Positions 26,911 through 34,877 of a stretch of 46,477 bases of DNA are shown piece by piece; the first letter of the stretch is position 1; every line of letters starts with the position of its first letter. The notes beneath the pieces were generated by a model. That model had not been told where the DNA came from. It ran no database searches and was given only the letters and a program-made list of their open reading frames with translations. The stretch spans positions 1 to 46,477 of the forward strand of contig JANXSY010000185.1 in the NCBI GenBank assembly GCA_025356435.1, read 5' to 3'. The DNA is from Isosphaeraceae bacterium. GTDB taxonomy: Bacteria > Planctomycetota > Planctomycetia > Isosphaerales > Isosphaeraceae. Position numbers and translations under genes: made by a program.

Positions 26911-27978
26911 TCAGGGGATTACGACTTTGAAGACGCGATGGTTTCCAGAATCTCCGATGACAATCGAACCGTCGGGGGCCACGGCCGCCCCATGGGGACG
27001 GTCGAGCCGAAAGGCGAAGTCGGGGCAACCGCCGACCTCGCCGCCGCGATGGCCGTCACCGGCGACGGTCGTGATCCGCCCGGTCTTGAAGTCGATGCGC
27101 CGGACCGCGTGATTCTCGGTGTCAACGACGTAGACATTTCCTGCCTTATCGAGACATAACTCCTTGGGGCCGTTGAACGTCGCTTCGAGCGCGGGGCCGT
27201 CGTCGCCCGAGTAGCCGGCCTTGCCGGTCCCGGCTCGCGTCGAGATGACGCCCGTCTTCGCGTCGATGGCGCGGAGGGTGTTCCCCTGCCGTTCCAAGAC
27301 CCAGACGGTGCCATCGGGGCCGACCCTCACGGCCCTCGCGCCGTGGATCGAGGCGACTCGCGCAGGCCCGCCATCGCCCGAATGCTTGCCCTTGCCGTTG
27401 CCGGCGAACGTGGAAATGGTCCCGGTCGTAAGGTCGACCGCGCGAATCCGGTGATCGGCCACGTCGGCGATGAAGAGTCGCCCCTTGCCGTCGAGCGCGA
27501 CCCCGTTGGGCTCGACCAGGCCGGCGTCGGCGGCCGGCCCGTCGTCCCCCGAGAACATCTTCGTCCCGTCGCCGGCGACTGTGGTGATGATGCCTGTCGC
27601 AGGTTCAACCTTGCGGACGCGGCGATTGAGTCGGTCAGCGAAATAGATCGAGCCGCGCGTGTCGATCGCCAGCCCGTAGGGTTCATTGAGTCGGGCGCTC
27701 ACGGCCGGCCCGCCGTCGCCCGAAAATCCTGCCTTGCCGACCCCGGCGACGGTATGGATGGTCCCGTCGTTGCGGTCCACCCGCTTGATCCGGTGGTTGT
27801 TGGAGTCGGAAAAGACGAGATCCCCCGACGGGTCGAAGGCAACGTCAAACGGGCCGTTGATCTGGGCTTTGGCGGCGAGGCCCGCCTCTCCGCTGTCGCC
27901 AGGCTTACCCGTCCCGACGACGTTCGCAGGGCCTGCATTGCAGGAGAGGCAGGATGCGAGGATGAGGGTCGCAATCAC
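26911..27978 (-). CDS. NHL-repeat lipoprotein-like protein
   Basis: 355 residues from the proposed GTG at 27978, which starts IATLILASCLSCNAG, a lipoprotein-like signal with cysteines after LAS and LS. TTG at 28011 is an alternative. An ATG at 28290 would extend through the divergent promoter and overlap the radical SAM gene, so it is rejected. The mature part is five to six NHL repeats with the pattern G-NG-VA-D---G-L-ADS-NHRIR-VD----I-TVAG (for example NGVALDGKGRLFIADVADH). Each forms one blade of a beta-propeller, usually used for protein or ligand binding outside the membrane. Separated by 84 bp from the hydrolase gene downstream. Confidence 0.82.
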   Translation of the reverse strand: MIATLILASCLSCNAGPANVVGTGKPGDSGEAGLAAKAQINGPFDVAFDPSGDLVFSDSNNHRIKRVDRNDGTIHTVAGVGKAGFSGDGGPAVSARLNEPYGLAIDTRGSIYFADRLNRRVRKVEPATGIITTVAGDGTKMFSGDDGPAADAGLVEPNGVALDGKGRLFIADVADHRIRAVDLTTGTISTFAGNGKGKHSGDGGPARVASIHGARAVRVGPDGTVWVLERQGNTLRAIDAKTGVISTRAGTGKAGYSGDDGPALEATFNGPKELCLDKAGNVYVVDTENHAVRRIDFKTGRITTVAGDGHRGGEVGGCPDFAFRLDRPHGAAVAPDGSIVIGDSGNHRVFKVVIP

Positions 27979-28267
27979 GGGGACCGCCTTGGGTCGAGAC
28001 GAGGGATGCAAGATCGGCCCATCACGCGACGACTTGGGCCGCTTCAAAAGAGCTTCACGCCTCCTATAGAATCCATCCGCCCGTCCAAGTCCAGCACCTA
28101 GCGAGGCGAATCTGGGCAATTGACCAGGGATAAAACAAACGGGAAAGGTCGCAATCGGCTTGGCGTAAGTATTGCGACCGTTATGATGATACTTATCAAA
28201 TCGATCACGCTGCTCAGCCGGGTACGACACTTCGTCCGAACTTCTCAGGGAAGGAACCTGCTCGATC

Positions 28268-29827
28268 ATGGCTGACATCGTATTGATCAATCCTCGGTTC
28301 GAGGTTTCTTATTGGGGTTTAGAGCATGCCTTGCCGTACATGGGCAAGCGGGCCAATCTCCCCGTCGCCTGCCTGCCGCTACTTGCGGCGCTCACGCCCG
28401 AAGGGCACACCATCACGCTGATCGACGAGAACGTCGAGGCGATTAACTGGGAGCTTTGCGCCAAGGCTGACATCGTCGGCATCACGGGCATGAGCGTCCA
28501 GAAGCACCGGATGAGAGAGATTCTCACCGAGTTAAAGAGCCGAGGCTGCTTCACGGTGGTCGGCGGGCCGCTCGTGACGGTCTCCGAAGAACTCTTCGAG
28601 GGGCTGACCGACGTCATCTTTATTGGCGAGGCCGAGGACACCTGGCCGCAGTTCCTCGCCGAGTGGAAGCAGGGGCTCCAGCAGTATCGCTACGAGCAGA
28701 TCGAGAAGTCGGACATGACCAAAGTCCCGACGCCTCGGTTCGACATGCTCAAGATGCGGCATTACCTCTTCGGCAGCCTCCAGTTCTCACGCGGCTGCCC
28801 GTTTCAGTGCGAATTCTGCGACATCATCGTCACCTTCGGTCGGCGGCCCCGACTCAAAACAAGCGATCAGGTTATCAAAGAGCTTGAGGCGCTCAACGCT
28901 CAAGGTATCCGTATCGCATTTATCGTTGATGATAATTTGATCGGCAACAAAAAAGCGATCAAGGAAGTGCTCCAGAAAGTCGCTGACTGGCAGCACGCGA
29001 ATGCCTATCCGATGACGTTCTTCACCGAGGCGTCGATCGATCTCGCCGACGACGCCGAGCTGATGGAGCTGATGGTCGAGGCGAATATCCTCGCCGTCTT
29101 CGTCGGGATCGAGTCTCCGAACGAGGCGTCGCTCCGCGAGACGAAGAAGTTTCAGAATGTGCGATCCGGCGGCACGATCCTTGAAAAGGTCCACCGCGTA
29201 CAGGATGCCGGGATCGAGGTCTGGTGCGGGATGATCCTTGGCTTCGACAACGACGACCACACCATCTTCGAAGCCCAGCGCGAGTTTATCACCGACTCCC
29301 GGATCGCCAACACGATGATCGGCATGCTTGCCGCGATCCCCAAAACTCCGCTCCACGCGAGGCTCGCGCTCGAGGGCCGGCTCGATACGTCCGACGACTC
29401 CGAATTCGGCACGAACGTCATCCCCTTGAAGATCGGCCGCGAAGAGCTGCGAGACGGATACGTCAAGGTGATGAACGACCTCTACACCCCTGAAGCCTAC
29501 TTCGGCCGGCTCGATGCACTCTTCCTCAAGAAGGGCATCCGGATGGGTGAAGGGCGATATCGATACTGGAAGAAGCATCCCTGGACGCACATCAAGACCC
29601 AGACGATCTTCGGCCTCCAGGCCCTCGGCCTTTTCATCCGCCTGATGAAGGGCGTGCCCGACGCTGACTTGAAGAAGGAATATCGCAAACGGGTCTGGAA
29701 TATGCTCAAGACGCGCCGAGACCCCGGTGTCGCTCTGTTTTACGTCATTAAATGCGCGATGCACTATCACGCAAATTACATGGCGAAGCAGATGGCGAGC
29801 GGACGGGCGATCGTGAATTCGTATTGA
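28268..29827 (+). CDS. B12-binding radical SAM enzyme, HpnP-like (DUF4070)
   Basis: 519 residues. A cobalamin-binding N-terminal domain (VLINPRF, ITGMSVQKHRMREI, TVVGGPLVTV) is followed by a radical SAM core with the [4Fe-4S] motif RGCPFQCEFC (Cys177, Cys181, Cys184) and a C-terminal DUF4070-type region (MNDLYTPEAYFGRL). The family includes HpnP, which methylates hopanoids at C-2, and related methylases of unknown substrate. Assignment to HpnP itself is not proven. No hopanoid genes (squalene cyclase, HpnH) are in the window. The gene is divergent from the NHL gene. Confidence 0.85.
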   Translation: MADIVLINPRFEVSYWGLEHALPYMGKRANLPVACLPLLAALTPEGHTITLIDENVEAINWELCAKADIVGITGMSVQKHRMREILTELKSRGCFTVVGGPLVTVSEELFEGLTDVIFIGEAEDTWPQFLAEWKQGLQQYRYEQIEKSDMTKVPTPRFDMLKMRHYLFGSLQFSRGCPFQCEFCDIIVTFGRRPRLKTSDQVIKELEALNAQGIRIAFIVDDNLIGNKKAIKEVLQKVADWQHANAYPMTFFTEASIDLADDAELMELMVEANILAVFVGIESPNEASLRETKKFQNVRSGGTILEKVHRVQDAGIEVWCGMILGFDNDDHTIFEAQREFITDSRIANTMIGMLAAIPKTPLHARLALEGRLDTSDDSEFGTNVIPLKIGREELRDGYVKVMNDLYTPEAYFGRLDALFLKKGIRMGEGRYRYWKKHPWTHIKTQTIFGLQALGLFIRLMKGVPDADLKKEYRKRVWNMLKTRRDPGVALFYVIKCAMHYHANYMAKQMASGRAIVNSY

Positions 29828-29851
29828 CGCCCATTTCGTCGAATGAGAGTT

Positions 29852-29869
29852 TGTCATGCACCCATGACA
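29852..29869. promoter_or_regulatory. Perfect inverted repeat upstream of the ABC exporter operon
   Basis: TGTCATG (29852-29858), four-base spacer, CATGACA (29863-29869). It lies 24 bp after the radical SAM stop and 23 bp before the exporter promoter. No T run follows, so an operator for a dimeric regulator is as likely as a terminator. Confidence 0.5.
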
Positions 29870-29891
29870 TCGCCTCGCCGTCTTTGGGCTC

Positions 29892-29918
29892 TTGATTCTG
29901 GCCTGCATCCTCTACAAT
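29892..29918 (+). promoter_or_regulatory. Predicted promoter of the ABC exporter operon
   Basis: TTGATT (29892-29897), 15-bp spacer, TACAAT (29913-29918). It overlaps the ATG at 29892, which therefore is not the true start of the ATPase gene. Confidence 0.5.
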
Positions 29919-29963
29919 GAGTCACTTAAGAGTCGGAACGATATCCGGGTGAGTCCTAAGCTG

Positions 29964-30968
29964 ATGCCAATCATCGAAGCGGTCGGTCTGACGAAGACCT
30001 ACCGCGTCTTCCAGAAGAAAGACGGGCTCCTGGGTGCCTTCCAGGGGCTCTATCGCCGCGAATACAAAGAGGTCAAGGCGGTCGAGGGTGTCTCATTCTC
30101 GATTGAGCCGGGGGAGATGGTGGCGTTTCTCGGTCCGAACGGGGCGGGAAAGACGACCACGCTCAAGATGCTCTCGGGGCTGATTAACCCGACCTCGGGC
30201 ATGGCGCAGGTGCTCGGGTTCGTCCCCTGGCAGCGGCTCGACTCGTTCCGCCGCCAGTTCGCGCTGGTCATGGGCCAGAAGAATCAACTCTGGTGGGACT
30301 TGCCCGCGTCCGATAGCTTCCAGCTCCATCGCGAGATCTATTCGATCCCCGAGGCCGAATTCAAGAAGACGTTGGCCGAACTCACCGAGTTGCTCGGTGT
30401 CGAGAAGCTTACGAGACAGGCTGTCCGTGAGCTCTCGCTCGGCGAGCGGATGAAGATGGAGTTGATCGCCGCGCTCCTGCATCAGCCCCAACTGCTCCTG
30501 CTCGACGAGCCGACGATCGGGCTGGACGTGATCGCCCAGGTGGCCATCCAGAACTGTCTGCGAGATTATCACACGCGGCGAGGGGTGACGATGCTCCTCA
30601 CCAGCCATTACATGCGCGACATCGAGGCGCTTTGCTCTCGGGTGCTTGTCATCACGAACGGCAAGCTGATGTACGACGGCCCGCTCCGGGGGATCACCGA
30701 GCGGTTCGGCAACGACAAGCTGGTCAAGCTCCGATTCGCCGACACGGCCCCCGCCCCCGACGATGCCACGCTCGCGAGGTTTGGCGAGGTGACGAAGCGA
30801 GAAGGGCCGACGGTCGACCTCAAGGTCGCTCGCGGCGAGGTCGCGGCGATGCTTGGGGCGATCCTCGACGGCTACGTGGTCGACGACGTGAGCGTGGTCG
30901 ATCCACCGCTCGAACAGGTGATCGCGCGGGTGTTCGAGGAGGGGAAGGCCGCTCATGAAGCCGCCTGA
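29964..30968 (+). CDS. ABC-2 exporter ATPase subunit
   Basis: 334 residues from ATG 29964 (MPIIEAVGLTKTY), the normal domain start; GTG 29949 is an alternative. Walker A GPNGAGKT at 57-64, Q-loop MGQKNQLWWDLP, signature variant LSLGERMKMEL, Walker B LLLLDEPTIGLD, H-loop TSHYMRD. The aromatic WWDLP Q-loop and the two downstream permeases place it in the ABC-2/DUF990 exporter type related to viologen exporters (VepABC). It energises export of an unknown amphiphile or drug. The gene overlaps the first permease by 14 bp. Confidence 0.93.
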   Translation: MPIIEAVGLTKTYRVFQKKDGLLGAFQGLYRREYKEVKAVEGVSFSIEPGEMVAFLGPNGAGKTTTLKMLSGLINPTSGMAQVLGFVPWQRLDSFRRQFALVMGQKNQLWWDLPASDSFQLHREIYSIPEAEFKKTLAELTELLGVEKLTRQAVRELSLGERMKMELIAALLHQPQLLLLDEPTIGLDVIAQVAIQNCLRDYHTRRGVTMLLTSHYMRDIEALCSRVLVITNGKLMYDGPLRGITERFGNDKLVKLRFADTAPAPDDATLARFGEVTKREGPTVDLKVARGEVAAMLGAILDGYVVDDVSVVDPPLEQVIARVFEEGKAAHEAA

Positions 30969-31824
30969 CACCACCTTCCGGCCTTCGAGGGGACCGATCG
31001 CGACGACCCGGAAGTATCTCAAGATCCTTCGCGCCTCGCTCGTTGAACGGATGACCTATCGCGCCGACTTCATCTTCGGCACCCTCTTTCGCTTCCTACC
31101 GATCCTGACGACGATCTTGCTCTGGCGGGCGATCTACAAGGGTGCGTCGGGAAACGACGAGACCGACACGACGCTTAGCGGATTTACGTACAAGCAGATG
31201 ATCGCCTATCTGCTTCTGACCAATATCAGCCGGATGTTTTCGAGCATGCCGGGTCTGGCAGGGGGGATCGCCCGAGACATCCGCGAAGGGACGATCAAGC
31301 GCTATCTGATCCAGCCGATCGACATGGTTGGTTATCTGCTGGCCTATCGGATCGCTCACAAGCTGGCCTATATCGTGGGCGCGGCGATCCCGTATCTCAT
31401 CCTGTTCTATCTCTGCCGAGACTACTTCGATTACTTCCCCGATACGCTCACCTTCGTCGCGTTCCTGGTCGCGTGCGTCATGGCGTTCGTCGTCGGCTTC
31501 TTCTTTGAGGTGTGCGTCGGGATGGTGGGATTCTGGTTCGGCGAGGTGACGAGCCTGCTCTACATCGTGATGACGCTCAACTTCTTCATCTCGGGCCACA
31601 TGCTGCCGCTCGACCTCCTACCGCATCCGTGGTCCGACATCCTTAAGGCGTTGCCATTTCAGTACATGGCCTATTTCCCCGCCGTCGTCTTCCAGGGTAA
31701 GGTGCAGGGGATGGCCCTGGTCGTCGGGCTTCTGGCCGAACTGGCTTGGTCGGTCTTCTTCATCCTCCTGGCTCGTTGGCTATTCGTCCGCGGTTTGAAG
31801 CGCTACAGTGCGTTCGGAGGCTGA
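30955..31824 (+). CDS. ABC-2 family permease, first subunit (DUF990-type)
   Basis: 289 residues, about six hydrophobic segments. A charged start (KPPDTTFRPSRGPIATTRKY) precedes ASLVERMTYRADFIFGTLFR. The conserved DIREGTIKRYLIQPIDMVGYL segment matches ABC2_membrane_6/DUF990 permeases. A short C-terminal RGLKRYSAFGG follows the last helix. It forms the membrane channel with the ATPase, whose gene overlaps it by 14 bp, and with the next permease, which starts 5 bp after its stop. Substrate unknown. Confidence 0.9.
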   Translation: MKPPDTTFRPSRGPIATTRKYLKILRASLVERMTYRADFIFGTLFRFLPILTTILLWRAIYKGASGNDETDTTLSGFTYKQMIAYLLLTNISRMFSSMPGLAGGIARDIREGTIKRYLIQPIDMVGYLLAYRIAHKLAYIVGAAIPYLILFYLCRDYFDYFPDTLTFVAFLVACVMAFVVGFFFEVCVGMVGFWFGEVTSLLYIVMTLNFFISGHMLPLDLLPHPWSDILKALPFQYMAYFPAVVFQGKVQGMALVVGLLAELAWSVFFILLARWLFVRGLKRYSAFGG

Positions 31825-31828
31825 GCCA

Positions 31829-32638
31829 ATGACGACCTTCTGGAAATATGCAAAGCTGCTCGGTCAACTCGGCCGCTATACGCTTGCCCGCGAGTTGGCA
31901 TTCCGGAGCAACTTCCTCGTCAAGGTCTTTGTCGAGGCGCTCTGGCTGGGGATCTTGCTGGCGTTTTACGCGACGGTCTTCGGCAAAACGAGCCTGGTCG
32001 CCGGTTGGACGCAGAACCAGTATCTGTTCTTCGTCGGCTGTTTCTTTGCGCTCAATGGCCTGATCGAGTGCCTCTTTCTCGAAAACTGCAACGAGTTCGC
32101 TGAACTGGTCCGGACGGGCGACCTCGACTTCCTCCTACTGAAACCGATCGATGAGCAGTTCCTCATCACATGCCGCCGCGTCGACTGGGCCACCGCGCCG
32201 AATATCCTCATGGGGGCGGGCGTGATGCTCCTGGCCCTCTTCCGGATGCACTGGGCGTTCGACCCGGTGAAACTGATCGCGTTTTTCGTGACCTTCGGCT
32301 GCGGCGTCTTGATCGCCTACGCCTTCATGCTCACGCTCACGGCCTTCTCCGTCTGGTTGGTCCGGAACCAGTCGTTAATGGAGATGTGGTGGCTGTTCGC
32401 GAGCCTCGCTCGCTATCCCAAGCAAATCTTCGACGGCACGAACGTCGCCCCACTTGGCTTCCTGTTCACGTTCATCCTGCCGATCTTGTTAGTGGCGAAC
32501 GTCCCCTCAAACGTGATGGTTCGCGCCTTCGATTGGCGGATGATCGGCTTCACCCTCTTCGCGACTGTCATGTCGCTCTGGGCCAGCCGCCGGTTCTTTC
32601 AGCACGCTTTGAGATCGTATCGCAGCGCGAGTAGTTAG
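31829..32638 (+). CDS. ABC-2 family permease, second subunit (DUF990-type)
   Basis: 269 residues. ATG 31829 is chosen because GGAGG stands 8 bases upstream; a frame start at 31808 would overlap the previous gene further. Six hydrophobic segments; the RTGDLDFLLLKPIDEQFLIT loop is the counterpart of the LIQPID segment in the first permease, showing a duplicated and diverged pair. It completes a one-ATPase, two-permease exporter, the arrangement known for VepABC-like systems. The stop is 80 bp before the methyltransferase fusion gene. Confidence 0.9.
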   Translation: MTTFWKYAKLLGQLGRYTLARELAFRSNFLVKVFVEALWLGILLAFYATVFGKTSLVAGWTQNQYLFFVGCFFALNGLIECLFLENCNEFAELVRTGDLDFLLLKPIDEQFLITCRRVDWATAPNILMGAGVMLLALFRMHWAFDPVKLIAFFVTFGCGVLIAYAFMLTLTAFSVWLVRNQSLMEMWWLFASLARYPKQIFDGTNVAPLGFLFTFILPILLVANVPSNVMVRAFDWRMIGFTLFATVMSLWASRRFFQHALRSYRSASS

Positions 32639-32718
32639 GGACCATTGTTGGTCGATCGCCGGATTTCGTGAGGTCCGCCGACTTGTTTCAATCCTGAAGT
32701 TTGAATGTGAGCCTCACG

Positions 32719-34167
32719 ATGATTCCGGGCCGCCAAGCTCTCGACATGATCCTCCGTGATTGCGGCATTATTCTCCCACCGCCCGCGATCGACACGCTCT
32801 GGGCTTACCACCAGATGCTCCGCGAGGCGAATGAGCGGATCAACCTTACGCGGATTCATCAGTTTGACAATATGGTGCTCAAGCACTACGTCGATAGCCT
32901 GCTGGTCCTGCGGTTCGAAGAACTGCCGAGCCCAACCGTCGATATGGGCAGCGGTCCCGGGTTGCCGGGCGTGCCGCTGGCGATTGCCCGGCCGGATGTC
33001 ATGTTCATCCTGGCCGAACCTCGCGGCGCGAGGGCGGAGTTTCTCCAGGAGGTTGTCGACAAGCTCAAGTTGACGAATGTCGAAGTCTTCGCCAACAAGG
33101 TCAACTCGAAGTTTCCGTTTGAAGTCCCTGGGATCATCACCCGAGCGGTGGCATCGATCCCCGAGACGCTCGAGCGCGTCGCGCGAGCGATCGAGACCGG
33201 CGGCAAGATGTTCTTCATGAAGGGGCCGGATTGTCAGGACGAGATCGCCGAGGCAAGGCAGAGCCACGGCGACCTGTTCAAGCTGCTCGTCAGCCATGCC
33301 TATAGCATCCCCGGCACAACACACGAGCGGCGACTCGTGGTCTACGAACGGCTTAACGTCCCCGCTCCTGACCGATCGGAGGAGGAGCCGGCTCGTGTCT
33401 ACGACGGCCCGATTCGCGACGTCAGCAGCGAGTCGAACGCGACGATCAAGCTGGCGCGTGAACTCCTCACTGGCCGGGGGATTCGCAAGCATGGGCAGGC
33501 GATCTTCTCGGGTTCGCGAGCGGTCGCCGAGGTCTTGAGTCGGTTCCCTGAACGGGTGGAAGGTTGGTTGACGAACGTTGGTGGCGCTCCCCCGCCTCCC
33601 GAGCTTGGGACGCGGCTCACCTGGTATCGTCTGACCGATCCATTATTCAAGGAGATCGACACGGCCGGGACGAAGGCCCCGCTGCTGCTGGTCAACGTGC
33701 CGCCGATGGAGGAGTGGACGCCCGAGGCCACCTGGCCCGAGGGGTGTACCCTCTTCATCCCGTTTCAAGACCCGGAAAACGTCGGCGCGATGATCCGCTC
33801 GGCCGCTGCGTTCGGGGTCAAGCGGGCCGTCTTGTTGCGTGAAGCAGCGCACCCGTTCCACCCCAAGAGCCTTCGCGCGGCCGGCCCGGCTGTCTTTCAG
33901 GTTCAACTGATGCAAGGGCCAAGCATCAAGGATCTTGCGTCCGGAGATGTCCCGCTGATCGCGCTCGATGGCGAGGGTGCCGACCTCTCGTCTGAGCCGT
34001 TCCCGGAGCGATTCGGGTTGGTCCCCGGCGTCGAAGGCCCCGGCCTGCCCGAGCATCTGCGTCGGGGCCATTCGCGCCGCATCCCGATCGAGGCGGGAGT
34101 TGAATCGCTCAACGCCGCGACGGCGACCGCCATCGCGCTTTATGCCTGGAGGCGGGGCCAGAGTTGA
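32719..34167 (+). CDS. Fusion of RsmG (16S rRNA m7G methyltransferase) and a SpoU/TrmH-type SPOUT methyltransferase
   Basis: 482 residues from ATG 32719; TTG 32701 and GTG 32707 are alternatives. Residues 1-213 match RsmG: ERINLTRIH, HYVDSLLVL, the SAM site VDMGSGPGLPGVPLAIARP (75-93) and ITRAVASI. RsmG methylates N7 of G527 in 16S rRNA. Residues about 240-480 match a SpoU-class 2'-O-ribose methyltransferase: motif 1 PENVGAMIRSAAAFG (352-366), motif 2 FGLVPGVEGPGLP (432-444) and motif 3 RIPIEAGVESLNAATATAIA (454-473). A 30-residue acidic linker joins them. Two RNA methyltransferases in one chain suggest paired rRNA modification; the second target is unknown. Confidence 0.88.
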   Translation: MIPGRQALDMILRDCGIILPPPAIDTLWAYHQMLREANERINLTRIHQFDNMVLKHYVDSLLVLRFEELPSPTVDMGSGPGLPGVPLAIARPDVMFILAEPRGARAEFLQEVVDKLKLTNVEVFANKVNSKFPFEVPGIITRAVASIPETLERVARAIETGGKMFFMKGPDCQDEIAEARQSHGDLFKLLVSHAYSIPGTTHERRLVVYERLNVPAPDRSEEEPARVYDGPIRDVSSESNATIKLARELLTGRGIRKHGQAIFSGSRAVAEVLSRFPERVEGWLTNVGGAPPPPELGTRLTWYRLTDPLFKEIDTAGTKAPLLLVNVPPMEEWTPEATWPEGCTLFIPFQDPENVGAMIRSAAAFGVKRAVLLREAAHPFHPKSLRAAGPAVFQVQLMQGPSIKDLASGDVPLIALDGEGADLSSEPFPERFGLVPGVEGPGLPEHLRRGHSRRIPIEAGVESLNAATATAIALYAWRRGQS

Positions 34168-34188
34168 ATAGAATCCGGCCCGCGAGCG

Positions 34189-34701
34189 TCATCGCTTACG
34201 TGCTTCCGAGACGAGGTGGGGCAGCTCGGGCAGAATGATCCTGGTCATGGCGAGTTCGACCGCCGCGCGTGAGCCCGGCATGACCAGCACGACCCGTTCT
34301 CCCATGAGCCCCCCCACGGCCCGACTCAAGAGGCAGGCCGGGCCGATTTCGGCATAACTCAACATCCGGAAGAGTTCACCATAGCCGGGCAAGGGCTTTG
34401 TCAGGAGCGATGAGACCGTCTCGAAGGTCTGATCTCGGGGGCTGATGCCGGTCCCTCCCGTAAGGAGGACGGCGTCGATGTCGTCGCGGTCGCGATAATT
34501 CAGAAGCAGCGGCCTCATCTGATCGGGTTCATCGGCCACGATCGCCCGCTCGATGATCCGATGTCCGGCGGCGGTCAACAGCTCCACGATCCGCGCACCG
34601 GAGGTATCCGTCTCGGTCGTACGGGTGTCGGAGACGGTCATGACCGCGATCCCAAGGCTTTTCGGACCTCGCTCGCGATGCTCGTCGGCGGGAGATTTCA
34701 T
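34189..34701 (-). CDS. MoaB/Mog-type molybdopterin protein
   Basis: 170 residues from ATG 34701, with AAGG eight bases upstream. The MPT-binding domain shows SLGIAVMTVSDTRTTETDTS at the start, DAVLLTGGTGISPRDQTFET (the GGTG loop with the catalytic aspartate region) and LSYAEIGPACLLSRAVGGLM, typical of MoaB. It adenylates molybdopterin or plays a related part in molybdenum cofactor synthesis. No other moa or moe gene is in the window. It is convergent with the methyltransferase fusion (22 bp between stops) and divergent from the HEAT-repeat gene. Confidence 0.92.
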   Translation of the reverse strand: MKSPADEHRERGPKSLGIAVMTVSDTRTTETDTSGARIVELLTAAGHRIIERAIVADEPDQMRPLLLNYRDRDDIDAVLLTGGTGISPRDQTFETVSSLLTKPLPGYGELFRMLSYAEIGPACLLSRAVGGLMGERVVLVMPGSRAAVELAMTRIILPELPHLVSEARKR

Positions 34702-34778
34702 CGTCGGAACCTTATTTGAGCGAGAATACGGCCCAGACACCGCAGATAGCCATCTATTCCAGCAAGAACCCTGTCCGC

Positions 34779-34808
34779 TTGCCTATCCCTTGCCTTAAAT
34801 CTTACACT
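34779..34808 (+). promoter_or_regulatory. Predicted promoter of the HEAT-repeat protein gene
   Basis: TTGCCT (34779-34784), 18-bp spacer, TACACT (34803-34808). A near-palindrome CCTGAC-C-GTCAGG follows at about 34844-34856 and could be an operator. Confidence 0.4.
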
Positions 34809-34877
34809 TGATTGTTGGCCGAAACGCCCCTCGCCTGACCGTCAGGGCGGGTCCGGCAATAAGGGAGGACCGACGTC

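Noticed and set aside
27979..28290. N-terminal extension of the NHL protein to an ATG at 28290
   Set aside because: It would overlap the start of the radical SAM gene on the other strand and bury the lipoprotein signal that begins near 27978.
29892..29963. 24-residue leader on the ABC ATPase from ATG 29892
   Set aside because: It overlaps the predicted -35 and -10 elements and does not resemble the family N-terminus.
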